DNA from: Rubrivivax sp.
GTDB lineage: Bacteria; Pseudomonadota; Gammaproteobacteria; Burkholderiales; Burkholderiaceae_C
Length of the DNA stretch: 64,000 bases
Direction: 5' to 3'
Assembly (NCBI GenBank): GCA_027487905.1
Contig: JAIYCR010000044.1
Span: forward strand, 1-64,000
A program made the position numbers and the translations under genes. Shown in pieces: positions 15,508-24,016 of this stretch (within the stretch, counting starts at the first letter, position 1; every line of letters begins with the position of its first letter). Under the pieces are notes generated by a model. The model was not told the origin of the DNA. It did no database searches and was given only the letters and a program-made list of their open reading frames with translations.

Positions 15508-18185
15508 TCACGCAACGTCTTAATCGCCGCCGCCCCAATCCCAAAATTGGCCAATATCTGCGACCAATCCTTGAGATTCCTCACCAGCGCCCGCCCAAAG
15601 GTCTCGAAATCCAGCTGGTTCGGCACAATCACCGCATCCCCCGGCTGCAACGACAAACCCTGCAGCCGGTTCTTGAAAATCCCGCGGTTGTCCGCCGCCG
15701 TCATCACCGTCCCGTCCGCCCGCAGCACAAAGGTGTTGCCCGGGTCCGCCGCCTCATCCACCCCCGCCAGCCGCAGGTAATCGCCCACGGTGCGGTCCGG
15801 CCTCCACAGGAAGGCGTTGCTGTTCACCACCGCGCCGGCCACCGTCACGAAGCCGGCTCTGGGGGGCACGGTCACGCGGTCGCCGTGTTCGAGCGGCACG
15901 TCGGGCAGTTCCATCACGTTGGACACCGCCGGGTCGAGCTCGAGCGCGATGCGGCCGTTGGGTTGCAGCTGCCGCAGGCGTGCCAGCTGCGCCTGGGTGG
16001 CAGCGGCGCTGACGGCGCCGGTCTGGTTGTCGTCGCGGCGGTTGGCTGCGTCTCGCGCCGTTTGGGTGGCGGCCAGCGCTTCCAGGCGGGTGATGGCCGA
16101 GGCCAGGTTCTCGCGCTGGCGCTGGCGGGTGGCTTCTCGGCTGAACTCCAGGCCGTAGAGGTAGGCCTGGGGCGTGATGCCGCCGGCCCGCTGCACCAGG
16201 GTGCGCAGCGTCTCGCCGGCGGCCAGCTGGTAGACGCCGGGCGATTGAACCTCGCCGTCGATGGTGACGAGCCGCGTCTGGCGCGACAGCGGGCCGCGCA
16301 GGTCCTGCTGGCGGTAGAGCGTCACCACGTCGCCCGGCTTGAGCAGCAGGTTGTGTTCGGGGTCGCCCTGAAGCACGGCGCGGCCGAGGTTGAACGGGAT
16401 GATCTGCGTCTTCAGTTCGGCCTCGTCCAGGCGTTCGATGACGGCGTAGTCCCAGTTCAGGTCGGGGAAGAGGGGGGTGGGCACGCGGCTGCGGGCGGCC
16501 ACTTCGTCATAGGGCAGCGGGCGGCCGCTGGCGTCGAGGTTGCGGCTGCCGGCGGCCTGGGCGCCCAGCAGCGTGTCGGTGGCCATGCGCTGGTTGTTGG
16601 CGGCGGAGGTGGCGGGGTTGGCGTTGGGCGCGAAGGGGTCTGCGGCAATCGGCCGCAGCGATGGCGCTGTCTCGCCGCCGGGCACGGTGCTGGCGGTGGT
16701 GTCGGCGCGGCGCACGGCGCCGCTTTGTTCGCGGGGCGCGGTGGGCAGCACCTGCACCAGCTCGTTGCGGCGGCGCAGCACGTCGGCGGGCACCAGCGCG
16801 CTGCGGTCGGGGATGAGGTCTTTCACCCGCATGCCGGGCACGAAGGGGTAGCGGGCGGGGTTGGCCACCGGGCCGCGCAGCGTCACCGCGTTCTCGAAGC
16901 GTTCGGGCATGGCCTGCAGCGTCAGCACGTCGCCGTCGCGCAGCGTGAACTGCGGGCCGGCGCCGTCCAGGCCCAGGTTGAGCACCTGTCGGGGGGCGCG
17001 GGTGTTCGCGGGGTCGATGCGTTCCAGGATGGCCCGGGAGCGGTCGGCCAGCACCGGCGCGCCGCCGGCATAGCGCAGCAGGTTGGCCAGCGGCTCGCCG
17101 GCCGGCTTGAGCTCGTAGATGGCCGCGCGGTCCACCGTGCCGGTGAGTGCCACGCGGGGGCCGGCGGGCTCGAAGACGATGACGTCGCCGGCCAGCAGCT
17201 GCGTGTCCTTGCTGCGGTCGCCGTTGACAAAGAGGTCGTAGAGGTCCATCTCGGCCACGGCGGCGCCGGCGCGGCGCAGCGTGATCTTGCGCATGGAGCC
17301 GCTGGGCGCGGGTCCGCCGGCGGCCATCACCGCCGAGAGCATCGTGGCGGGGCTTGGCAGGTTGAGCACGCCCACCTGGGCGCCGGCCCCGGCCACGAAC
17401 ACCTTCACGCCGCGCAACTGGCCGAGCGTGACGTTCAGGTTGAAGTTGGTGAAGAGCCGGCCGATCTGCGCGCGCAGTGCCGCTTCGAGCCTGGACGCGG
17501 GCGTTCCGGCCACGGTGAAGCTGCCCACGCGGGGGATGTGCAGCAGGCCGTTGCGGTCCACGGTGGAGCGGATGTCGGCGTCCACCGAGCCCCACACCCG
17601 CACGAAGACCTCATCGCCGGGGCCGACGACGTAATCGCCGGCCACGGGCACGGTGTCGCCGCCGGGCGAAGCGCTGCCTTCCGCGAAATAGCTGCTGCCG
17701 AAGATGGGCAGCAGCCGGCCAGTGGCGCCCTGCACGAAGGACTGGAACTCGGTGGGGTCGGCGGGCTTGCGGGCGCGGCGGGCGTCGTTGCCCGCGTTCT
17801 GGCCGCCCTCGTTCCCGCTGGCCACCGGGCCGGTTCGCGCCTGCGAGCGCATGGCATCGGCCGCCGTGCCCGGGGTGCCGAGGGTGCTGCTCGGGAAGGC
17901 GCCGCCCGTGCCGCCGGCGGGGCCGCTCGATCCGCCGAGGCGGAAGTTGGGCTGTGTTGGTCCCGACCCGGCGCCGCCGTTCGGCTCCTCACCGAACCCG
18001 GATTGCGCTGCGGCACCGGACGCCATCGACACCAACGCCGCCAGCACGGCCAGCGCGCCGGCAGCCCGCAGCCTGTGGACGGCCCGCCTGGGCGAACGCG
18101 CACCGCCGGCCGCCAGGGCCAGGAAGGAACGAGGGGCGGAGGCAGTGGGAATCGTCATGCGGGAGTGGCTGCGGCTGGGTGGCAT
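15504..18185 (-). CDS. Large SLBB-domain polysaccharide export protein (Wza-like)
   Basis: This protein of about 893 residues is secreted through a signal peptide (hydrophobic AGALAVLAALVSMASG, cleavage likely after AAA before QSGF). No lipobox cysteine is visible, unlike Wza itself. A polysaccharide-export domain begins at about residue 185 (GDYVVGPGDEVFVRVWG). It is followed by several SLBB-like beta-grasp segments, for example around VFVAGAGAQVG, VALTGTVDRAA, VTIDGEVQSPGVY and VTVAGAVVNSNAF. The usual Wza is about 380 residues, so this is an enlarged version. The ATG at 18185 has AGGG four bases upstream; an ATG at 18158 is an alternative. It heads the minus-strand operon. Its last 20 or so codons share the A/T-richer composition of the cassette. 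Confidence 0.82.
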   Translation of the reverse strand: MPPSRSHSRMTIPTASAPRSFLALAAGGARSPRRAVHRLRAAGALAVLAALVSMASGAAAQSGFGEEPNGGAGSGPTQPNFRLGGSSGPAGGTGGAFPSSTLGTPGTAADAMRSQARTGPVASGNEGGQNAGNDARRARKPADPTEFQSFVQGATGRLLPIFGSSYFAEGSASPGGDTVPVAGDYVVGPGDEVFVRVWGSVDADIRSTVDRNGLLHIPRVGSFTVAGTPASRLEAALRAQIGRLFTNFNLNVTLGQLRGVKVFVAGAGAQVGVLNLPSPATMLSAVMAAGGPAPSGSMRKITLRRAGAAVAEMDLYDLFVNGDRSKDTQLLAGDVIVFEPAGPRVALTGTVDRAAIYELKPAGEPLANLLRYAGGAPVLADRSRAILERIDPANTRAPRQVLNLGLDGAGPQFTLRDGDVLTLQAMPERFENAVTLRGPVANPARYPFVPGMRVKDLIPDRSALVPADVLRRRNELVQVLPTAPREQSGAVRRADTTASTVPGGETAPSLRPIAADPFAPNANPATSAANNQRMATDTLLGAQAAGSRNLDASGRPLPYDEVAARSRVPTPLFPDLNWDYAVIERLDEAELKTQIIPFNLGRAVLQGDPEHNLLLKPGDVVTLYRQQDLRGPLSRQTRLVTIDGEVQSPGVYQLAAGETLRTLVQRAGGITPQAYLYGLEFSREATRQRQRENLASAITRLEALAATQTARDAANRRDDNQTGAVSAAATQAQLARLRQLQPNGRIALELDPAVSNVMELPDVPLEHGDRVTVPPRAGFVTVAGAVVNSNAFLWRPDRTVGDYLRLAGVDEAADPGNTFVLRADGTVMTAADNRGIFKNRLQGLSLQPGDAVIVPNQLDFETFGRALVRNLKDWSQILANFGIGAAAIKTLRE

Positions 18186-18272
18186 CAAGCCCTGGGATGG
18201 TACAGGCCCGGTCTGGCCGGCCTCTCCGCCGGCACCGGCCGCTCAGCAGGTCTTCCAGGGCCCATCAACGGC

Positions 18273-19454
18273 TCAGCCGCGAACGAACAAGGCCTTGACC
18301 ACTTCCTCGAGCCGATGCACCGGCAGCACCCGCACGCGGTCCCCGATCGGGAACTCATCGGCCACGGGCGCCACCACGAAGGCTTGTTCGAGCTGCAGGT
18401 CCTTGCAGGCGTTCCAGAAGCCCCGGCTGGGTGCCGGAGCGCTGGAGAGCTTCACTTCGACACCGATGCGCCGCCGTCCCCGCTCGATCACCAGATCGAT
18501 CTCCGCGCCATTGGTGCTTCGATAGAAGTACAGCGGCGCATAGGGAGGCAGCAGCGCTGCGACCTGTTCGATCACGAAACCTTCCCACGATGCGCCGGCC
18601 TGCGGGTGGCCGCGCAGATCGTCGCGGGTCTCGACGTCGAGCAGGGCGTGGAGCATGCCGCAGTCGCGCACATACAGCTTGGGCGACTTCACCAGCCGCT
18701 TGCCAATGTTCACGAAGTAGGGCTGGAGCCTGCGGACGAGCAGCGCATCCACCATCAGGTCGACATACCGGGCCACGGTGGTGTGGGCCACACCGCCCAT
18801 GGACTGCCCGAGCTGCGAGGCGTTCAGAAGCTGCCCATGCACGTGGCCGAGCATCCCCCAGAAGCGTCGAAGGGCCTCGGTGGCCACCTGGACGCCCATC
18901 TGCGGCATGTCGCGCGCGATCACCGTCTCGGCAAGGTTCTTCCGCCAGCGGTAGGACGAAGCGTCATCCGGCGCCAGCCAGCTGAGCGGGTAGCCCCCGC
19001 GCAACCAACGTGATTCGATCTGCCGGAGGTCGCCGCCGGACTGCACTTCCTGGAGCGTCAAGCCGGGCAACTCGATCGCTGCGATGCGCCCGGCCAGCGA
19101 TTCCGACGATTGCCGCATCAGCGCCCCGGTAGCCGAACCCAACAGCAGAAAGCGTCCGGGGCGGCGGTGCGCATCGATCTCCGGCCTCAAGGCCCGGAAC
19201 AGCTCGGGCGCCAGTTGGATCTCGTCGATGACCACGAGCCGATCGCGCAGCGCGGGCAGCGTGAGGCCAGGATCGGCGAGCCGCAGTCGATCGATCGACT
19301 GCTCGAGGTCGAACACGACCGCGCCTGGATGTTCCGCAGCGATCTGCCGGGCCAGCGTCGTCTTGCCGATCTGCCGCGGACCGAGCAGCGCCACGGCCGG
19401 TTGCTCGGCCAGCGCCTGGCGGACCAACGGAGCAATCGTGCGCTCGTAAACCAT
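18273..19454 (-). CDS. AAA-type ATPase with DUF4143 domain
   Basis: This 393-residue cytoplasmic ATPase has a Walker A motif GPRQIGKTT (about residues 25-33), a Walker B strand LVVIDEIQ (about 73-80) and sensor-type LLLGSATG (about 103-110). The C-terminal DUF4143 region (about 200-390) has features of a restriction-nuclease-like fold: FYRSTNGAEIDLVIE followed by GVEVKLS, giving an E-x-D...E-x-K arrangement. Proteins of this family are common, mobile and mostly uncharacterised; links to DNA processing are suggested but unproven. It stands alone between the polysaccharide operon and hemL, with a palindromic element upstream. Confidence 0.8.
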   Translation of the reverse strand: MVYERTIAPLVRQALAEQPAVALLGPRQIGKTTLARQIAAEHPGAVVFDLEQSIDRLRLADPGLTLPALRDRLVVIDEIQLAPELFRALRPEIDAHRRPGRFLLLGSATGALMRQSSESLAGRIAAIELPGLTLQEVQSGGDLRQIESRWLRGGYPLSWLAPDDASSYRWRKNLAETVIARDMPQMGVQVATEALRRFWGMLGHVHGQLLNASQLGQSMGGVAHTTVARYVDLMVDALLVRRLQPYFVNIGKRLVKSPKLYVRDCGMLHALLDVETRDDLRGHPQAGASWEGFVIEQVAALLPPYAPLYFYRSTNGAEIDLVIERGRRRIGVEVKLSSAPAPSRGFWNACKDLQLEQAFVVAPVADEFPIGDRVRVLPVHRLEEVVKALFVRG

Positions 19455-19455
19455 C

Positions 19456-19565
19456 CATGCATTCTGAGCGTGCCAAGTCAGATCTGCAAGTTCGATTGGT
19501 CGTTGAAACCCAGGCCAGGGCCGAACAAGTCATGCATTTTGAGCGAAGCACGCTCAATCTACATG
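19456..19565. promoter_or_regulatory. Putative operator of the DUF4143 ATPase gene
   Basis: CATGCATTCTGAGCG (19456-19470) touches the start codon of the ATPase gene. It recurs with one change as CATGCATTTTGAGCG at 19531-19545. The second copy is the left half of an imperfect palindrome whose core is TTGAGCG, a 5-base gap, then CGCTCAA (19539-19557), with outer CATG sequences at both ends. One full and one half site around a minus-strand promoter suggests autoregulation. No binding protein is known from this sequence. Confidence 0.4.
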
Positions 19566-19600
19566 GTTTCGGGTCATGAGGACAAGCGCAGGCTTGCCGC

Positions 19601-20887
19601 CTAGTCCGCCAGGGCCTGCGCCGCCGCCGCCACCGTGGCCGCCACATCCGCCTCGGTGTGCGCCGCACTCACGAAGCCCGCCTCGTAGAGGGCCGGCGCC
19701 AGGTACACGCCTCGATCGAGCATGCCGTGGAAGAAGCGGTTGAAGAGCTTCTGGTCGGTGGCCATCACCACGCCGTAGTTCTGCGGCAGCGTCTCGGCGA
19801 AGAAGAAGCCGAACATGCCGCCCTCGCTGTCGCCCACCATCGGCACGCCGGCGCTGCGGCCGGCGGCCACCACGCCTTCGACGAGCGAGCGGGTGCGCGC
19901 GGCCAGCGCGTCGAAGAAGCCGGGGCGGGAGATTTCCTTCAACGTGGCCAGCCCGCAGGCGGTGGCCACCGGGTTGCCGCTCAGCGTGCCGGCCTGGTAG
20001 ACGGGGCCCAGCGGGGCGAGCTGGCTCATCACCTGCTTCGGGCCGGCGAAGGCGGCCAGCGGCATGCCGCCGCCGATCACCTTGCCGAACACGCTCATGT
20101 CCGGCTGGAAGCCGGGGATGAGCCGGGCGTAGACCGACTGCGCGCCGCCCAGCGCCACGCGGAAGCCGCTCATCACCTCATCGAACACCAGCAGCGCGCC
20201 GTGCTGGGTGCACAGGCTGCGCAGCAGCGTCATGAAGGGCACGCTTGCGCGGATGAAGTTCATGTTGCCGGCGATGGGTTCCACCATCACGCAGGCGATG
20301 TCGTCGCCCACCCGGTCGAAGGCGGCCTGCAGGGCTTCGAGGTCGTTGTAGGGCAGCACCAGGGTGTGCTGGGTCACCTCGGGCGGCACGCCGGCACTCG
20401 TGGGGTTGCCGAAGGTGGCCAGACCCGAGCCGGCCTTGACCAGCAGCGCATCCGCATGGCCGTGGTAGCAGCCTTCGAACTTGACGATGACCTTGCGGCC
20501 GGTGGCGCCACGGGCCAGGCGCAGCGCGCTCATTGCGGCCTCGGTGCCGCTGGACACCAGCCGCACCTGCTCGGCACTGGGCACCAGCGCCAGGATGGCC
20601 TCGGCCAGCTCCACCTCGCGCTCGGTGGGCGCACCGAAGCTGAAACCGTCGCGGGCGGCCTTCATCACCGCCTCCACCACGGCGGGGTGGCCATGGCCGA
20701 GGATCATCGGGCCCCAGGAGCCGATGTAGTCGATGTAGCGCTTGCCTTCCGCGTCCCACAGGTAGGCGCCCTCGGCACGGGCGATGAAGCGGGGCGTTCC
20801 GCCCACCGCCTTGAACGCGCGCACGGGAGAGTTCACGCCGCCGGGAATGACGGCCTGGGCGCGTTGGAAGAGTTCTTCGTTGGTCAT
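19601..20887 (-). CDS. hemL: Glutamate-1-semialdehyde 2,1-aminomutase
   Basis: This PLP-dependent cytoplasmic enzyme converts glutamate-1-semialdehyde to 5-aminolevulinate, the committed precursor of heme, in the C5 pathway. The 428-residue length is typical. Visible are [11 protein letters not shown] at the N-terminus, [16 protein letters not shown] (about residues 111-126), the DEVMSGFR segment (about 243) and [11 protein letters not shown] (about 265-275), with the Lys that forms the Schiff base. The start ATG follows a short spacer from the divergent-looking thiD end, but both genes read on the minus strand. The gene is also a heme supplier for the oxidase cluster elsewhere in the window. 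Confidence 0.97.
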   Translation of the reverse strand: MTNEELFQRAQAVIPGGVNSPVRAFKAVGGTPRFIARAEGAYLWDAEGKRYIDYIGSWGPMILGHGHPAVVEAVMKAARDGFSFGAPTEREVELAEAILALVPSAEQVRLVSSGTEAAMSALRLARGATGRKVIVKFEGCYHGHADALLVKAGSGLATFGNPTSAGVPPEVTQHTLVLPYNDLEALQAAFDRVGDDIACVMVEPIAGNMNFIRASVPFMTLLRSLCTQHGALLVFDEVMSGFRVALGGAQSVYARLIPGFQPDMSVFGKVIGGGMPLAAFAGPKQVMSQLAPLGPVYQAGTLSGNPVATACGLATLKEISRPGFFDALAARTRSLVEGVVAAGRSAGVPMVGDSEGGMFGFFFAETLPQNYGVVMATDQKLFNRFFHGMLDRGVYLAPALYEAGFVSAAHTEADVAATVAAAAQALAD

Positions 20888-20978
20888 GGGTGCTGCGGGG
20901 AATCGATGGGGAACGCGCGGTCAAGCGTGCGACGAATGCCTGCGCGGACAGCGCCTGCGGCCAGGCCGGGCCTGCGCC

Positions 20979-21980
20979 TCAATGCATCTGCCGGGGCCCC
21001 TTGGGCGTCGGCGGCTCCACGAGGCTTGAGCCCCGGTCGTCGCCCCCGGCGTCGCCGCCCGGGCCGCTGCCGTCGGCCGCGTCGCCTTCCTCACCCTCTT
21101 CGCCCGGGGGCACGGCCCAGAAGAAGCGGTCGGGCACCACATTGCCCATGCCGGGGCGGAAGCCCGCGTCCAGGCTCTGGTCGAGGAAGGCCAGGGCCTC
21201 GCCCACGGCCTCGTGCAGCTCGCTGCCCGCGGCGCGCAGCGATGCGATCGCGGCGGTGAGCGTGTCGCCCGCTCCGATGAAGCTGACGTCGAAGCGCTCG
21301 AACTTCTCGCCGCTGATGGCGCCTTGCGGCGAGGCGAGCACGTTGTCCAGCTGCTGGTCGGCGCCCGCGCCGGTGGGCACCGGCATGCTGGTGACGAGCA
21401 CGTAGCGCGCGCCGCGCTCGGCGGCGGCCACGGCCAGCTCGCGCGGCGACGCGGGGCGGCTGCCGTCCCAGTCGGGCAGCAGGAAATCGGTCAGCGCCTG
21501 GTGGTTGCCCACCAGCAGTTCGGCCTGCGGCAGCACCAGTTCGCGGAAGGCGTCCAGGTAGGCGGCAAGGTCGTCTTCCTCCAGCCAGGTGATCACCGGC
21601 AGATAGGCCACCAGCGGCACGTCGGGGTAGTCGGACAGGATCTCGGCCACCGCGCCCACCGCCTCGGCCGAGCCGAGGTAGCCCACCTTCCAGCCGGAGA
21701 TGGTCACGTCCTCGAGCACGCTGCGGGCCTGCTCGACGATGAGGTCGGCTTCCATCGGCGCGTGGTCGAACACTTCGGCGGTGTCGCGCACCAGCACCGC
21801 GGTGACCACCGCCAGCGGGTGGGCGCCCATGGCAGAGATGGTGGCGATGTCGCCGGCCAGGCCACCCGCGCCGGTGGGGTCGCTGGCATTGAAGCTCATG
21901 ACGCAGGCCGGCGGCGGGAGGTCCTCGGGGGCTTCTGCCGTGGGGTCCTGGGGGGCGATCGATGCAGCGGTGGCGTTCAT
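20979..21980 (-). CDS. thiD: Hydroxymethylpyrimidine/phosphomethylpyrimidine kinase (ThiD family)
   Basis: This ribokinase-fold kinase phosphorylates the pyrimidine moiety of thiamine. The core begins with SFNASDPTGAGGLAGDIATI (about residues 26-45), the family substrate loop. It ends with FIGAGDTLTAAIASL (about 225-239), holding the anion-hole GAGD with catalytic Asp. A low-complexity Gly/Asp/Pro tail of about 35 residues follows the fold and is not part of the family. I chose the ATG at 21980. Extending to 22109 would add an Arg/Pro-rich segment without family resemblance and would run into the divergent rubredoxin promoter region. The family is clear; this is a divergent Burkholderiales-type member. 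Confidence 0.85.
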   Translation of the reverse strand: MNATAASIAPQDPTAEAPEDLPPPACVMSFNASDPTGAGGLAGDIATISAMGAHPLAVVTAVLVRDTAEVFDHAPMEADLIVEQARSVLEDVTISGWKVGYLGSAEAVGAVAEILSDYPDVPLVAYLPVITWLEEDDLAAYLDAFRELVLPQAELLVGNHQALTDFLLPDWDGSRPASPRELAVAAAERGARYVLVTSMPVPTGAGADQQLDNVLASPQGAISGEKFERFDVSFIGAGDTLTAAIASLRAAGSELHEAVGEALAFLDQSLDAGFRPGMGNVVPDRFFWAVPPGEEGEEGDAADGSGPGGDAGGDDRGSSLVEPPTPKGPRQMH

Positions 21981-22160
21981 GGAGGCTGCCCGCACGCGGG
22001 GCCGCAGGGCCGGGGCCCGGGGCACCGCGCGGCGGGCATGGTCGTGAGGGGTTCGTGAGGTTTCTTGCGTAGGTGCTTTCCGCGCAAAGGTTTTTTGGCG
22101 GAGCCCCATCTATAGAATGGATTTCATTGTAGTGATCCCATACTAAAGCAAGCCCCCAAA

Positions 22161-22343
22161 ATGGTGAGTGCCGCTGAAAGCCGTACCTGGATGTGCCTGA
22201 TCTGTGGCTGGATCTATGACGAGGCCACCGGAGACCCCGAACACGACATCGCCCCGGGCACGCCCTGGAGCGAGGTGCCGATGAACTGGACCTGCCCGGA
22301 GTGCGGCGCCCGCAAGGAAGACTTCGAGATGGTCCAGATCTGA
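22161..22343 (+). CDS. Rubredoxin
   Basis: This 60-residue iron protein carries one Fe bound by four cysteines and acts as a small cytoplasmic electron carrier. The two ligand pairs are visible as CLICGW (about residues 12-17) and CPECGA (about 45-50), with the aromatic core residues Tyr and Trp between them. The gene is divergent from thiD and lies directly upstream of the pilus chemosensory genes, a conserved Burkholderiales arrangement as I recall it. The intergenic region to thiD contains A/T-rich hexamers, but no promoter could be assigned with confidence. The electron-transfer partner is unknown. Confidence 0.95.
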   Translation: MVSAAESRTWMCLICGWIYDEATGDPEHDIAPGTPWSEVPMNWTCPECGARKEDFEMVQI

Positions 22344-22437
22344 TCGAAGGCACCGTGCGCGGGGGCTTCGTGCCAGGCCTTCGCCCGCAGCGCCGTCGAT
22401 GCCCTTCCAACCGAACCGTCCCCAGGAGGACACCCCG

Positions 22438-22839
22438 GTGAACCCAGACGGCAACCCGAACGGCCCGCCCAGCGCGGCACGGGTGCTCGTGATCGACGAC
22501 AGCAACACCATCCGCCGCAGCGCGGAGATCTTCCTGCGCCAGGGCGGCTACGAGGTGCTGCTCGCCGAGGACGGCTACGACGCGCTGTCCAAGGTGAACG
22601 ACCACGCCCCCGACCTCATCTTCTGCGACATCCTGATGCCGCGGCTCGATGGCTACCAGACCTGCGCCATCATCAAGCGCAACCCGCGCTTCGCGACCAC
22701 GCCGGTGATCATGTTGTCGTCCAAGGACGGCCTGTTCGACAAGGCGCGCGGGCGCATGGTGGGCTCGCAGGACTACCTCACCAAGCCCTTCACCAAGGAC
22801 CAGCTGCTGGTCGCGGTGCAGCAGCACCGCCGCGCCTGA
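22438..22839 (+). CDS. pilG: Twitching motility response regulator PilG
   Basis: This 133-residue single-domain receiver has the acidic pair in VLVIDDSNTIRR, the phosphoacceptor Asp in IFCDILMPRLDG (about residue 64), and the conserved Thr/Ser and Lys in MLSSKD and YLTKPF. It resembles PilG, the CheY-like output of the Pil-Chp system that promotes pilus extension. I chose the GTG at 22438 because AGGAGG stands 8 bases upstream. The in-frame ATG at 22399 has no ribosome-binding site and adds an unconserved 13-residue leader. It is the first gene of the pilGHIJL operon. Confidence 0.9.
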   Translation: MNPDGNPNGPPSAARVLVIDDSNTIRRSAEIFLRQGGYEVLLAEDGYDALSKVNDHAPDLIFCDILMPRLDGYQTCAIIKRNPRFATTPVIMLSSKDGLFDKARGRMVGSQDYLTKPFTKDQLLVAVQQHRRA

Positions 22840-22869
22840 GCCGGTTCGCTCCGAGCGGAGACCCCCTTC

Positions 22870-23235
22870 ATGCCGATCCGAAACATCCTGCTCGTCGACG
22901 ATTCCAAGACCGAGCTGCACTTCCTGTCGGACAGCCTCGTCAAGCGCGGCTTCAGCGTGCGCACGGCCGAGAACGGCGAGCAGGCGCTGCAGCGGCTCAC
23001 CGAAGGCCGGCCCGACCTGATCCTGATGGACGTGGTGATGCCCGGGCAGAACGGCTTCCAGCTCACCCGCAGCATCACCCGCGACCCGCGCTTCGAGGGC
23101 ATTCCGGTGATCATGTGCAGCAGCAAGGGCCAGGAGACGGACAAGGTCTGGGGCTTGCGCCAGGGCGCCCGTGACTACATCGTCAAGCCGGTCGACCCCG
23201 ACGAGCTGGTCGCCAAGATCCGCGCCTTCGACTGA
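22870..23235 (+). CDS. pilH: Twitching motility response regulator PilH
   Basis: This 121-residue CheY-like receiver has ILLVDDSKTELHF at the N-terminus, the phosphorylated Asp in LILMDVVMPGQNGF (about residue 52), and the Lys of YIVKPVDPDEL (about 104). The pattern matches PilH, the second receiver of the Pil-Chp pathway, which opposes or tunes PilG signalling. It starts 30 bases after pilG, with GGAG in front of the ATG. The two receivers have different surfaces but the same fold, as expected for tandem outputs of one kinase. Confidence 0.9.
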   Translation: MPIRNILLVDDSKTELHFLSDSLVKRGFSVRTAENGEQALQRLTEGRPDLILMDVVMPGQNGFQLTRSITRDPRFEGIPVIMCSSKGQETDKVWGLRQGARDYIVKPVDPDELVAKIRAFD

Positions 23236-23312
23236 CGCCGAGGCCGCTTCGTCCGCCCACCGGCCCGCCCCCTTCACACGCTCCGGCCAGAGCCCCTGCC
23301 AACCCGCACCCC

Positions 23313-23840
23313 ATGGCCAACAAGGAAGCACTGCGCGAACTCCAGGGTCGACTCGCCCAGCGCCTGCAATCGGCGCAGGAGCAGACGCCCCAGCGCAGCT
23401 GGCTGGCCGTGCGCGTGGGCGGCCACGGGCTGCTATTCCCGCTGGAGCAGGCGGGCGAGATCTTCGCGCCGGCGCGCACCCAGCCGGTGCCGCACACCCA
23501 GCCCTGGTACCTGGGCGTGGCCAACCTGCGCGGCGGCCTGGTGGGGGTGGTGGACCTGGCGCAGTTCCTGGGGCTGGCGGTGCAGGCCGAGGAGCGCACC
23601 GACGCGCGCCTGGTGGCCTTCAATGCGGCGCTGGACATGCCCTGCGCGCTGCTGGTCGACCGGCTCGCCGGCCTGCGCAACGCGGCGGGGCTCGAGCTGC
23701 AGGCACCCACCGGCGAGGAGCTGCGCCCGGCCTTCGTGGGCGGGCGCTACCGCGACGCCCAGGGCACGCTGTGGCAGGAGATCCTGCTGGCCGCGCTGGC
23801 GCAGGACCCGCACTTCCGGCGCATCGAGGCCGCGGCATGA
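23313..23840 (+). CDS. pilI: CheW-like adaptor PilI
   Basis: This 175-residue protein consists of one CheW domain. It begins with an amphipathic segment and then WLAVRVGGHGLLFPLEQAGEIF (given here in part: WLAVRVGGHGLLFPLEQ). The HTQPWYLGVANLRGGLVGVVDL region (key part PWYLGVANLRGGLVGVVDL) matches the CheW strand that contacts the kinase. It should couple the PilJ receptor to the PilL kinase at the inner membrane. The gene follows pilH after a 77-base gap. Its stop overlaps a small unassigned ORF (ATGA) that in turn overlaps pilJ. Confidence 0.9.
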   Translation: MANKEALRELQGRLAQRLQSAQEQTPQRSWLAVRVGGHGLLFPLEQAGEIFAPARTQPVPHTQPWYLGVANLRGGLVGVVDLAQFLGLAVQAEERTDARLVAFNAALDMPCALLVDRLAGLRNAAGLELQAPTGEELRPAFVGGRYRDAQGTLWQEILLAALAQDPHFRRIEAAA

Positions 23841-24016
23841 GCGGCGTGAGCGGCATCAGCGGCATCAGCGGCGTTCAGCGCCCGGCCCTTCCCAAGCTCG
23901 AGCGGTGCGCGATGCCGCGCACCCTTCATTCCCCGGGCGGCGTCGCTGAGGCGCCGCCGTCCGGGTTCACGCACATCTCCGCCGGGCCCAGGGCCTGGCC
24001 GCAGAGGCCCTCATGA
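23837..24016 (+). CDS. Small ORF bridging pilI and pilJ, unassigned
   Basis: This 59-codon ORF begins with an ATG that overlaps the pilI stop by four bases, and it ends with a TGA that overlaps the pilJ ATG by four bases. It fills the whole gap between them. The N-terminus is a short repeat ([12 protein letters not shown]) coded by tandem AGCGGCATC units. The rest is Pro-, Arg- and Ser-rich without recognisable domain or membrane segment. It could be a coupling leader, a true small protein, or an accident of a G/C-rich gap. I do not recognise it. Confidence 0.35.
   Translation: MSGVSGISGISGVQRPALPKLERCAMPRTLHSPGGVAEAPPSGFTHISAGPRAWPQRPS

Noticed and set aside
15885-19013. A 1042-codon plus-strand frame across the export and ATPase genes
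   Set aside because: It is antisense to two well-supported genes and crosses the gap between them. It has no domain signal.
21981-22109. N-terminal extension of ThiD by 43 residues
   Set aside because: It is Arg/Pro-rich, has no family similarity, and would leave no room for the divergent rubredoxin promoter.
21981-22160. TPP riboswitch upstream of thiD
   Set aside because: I looked for the conserved THI-box elements on the minus strand and did not find them.
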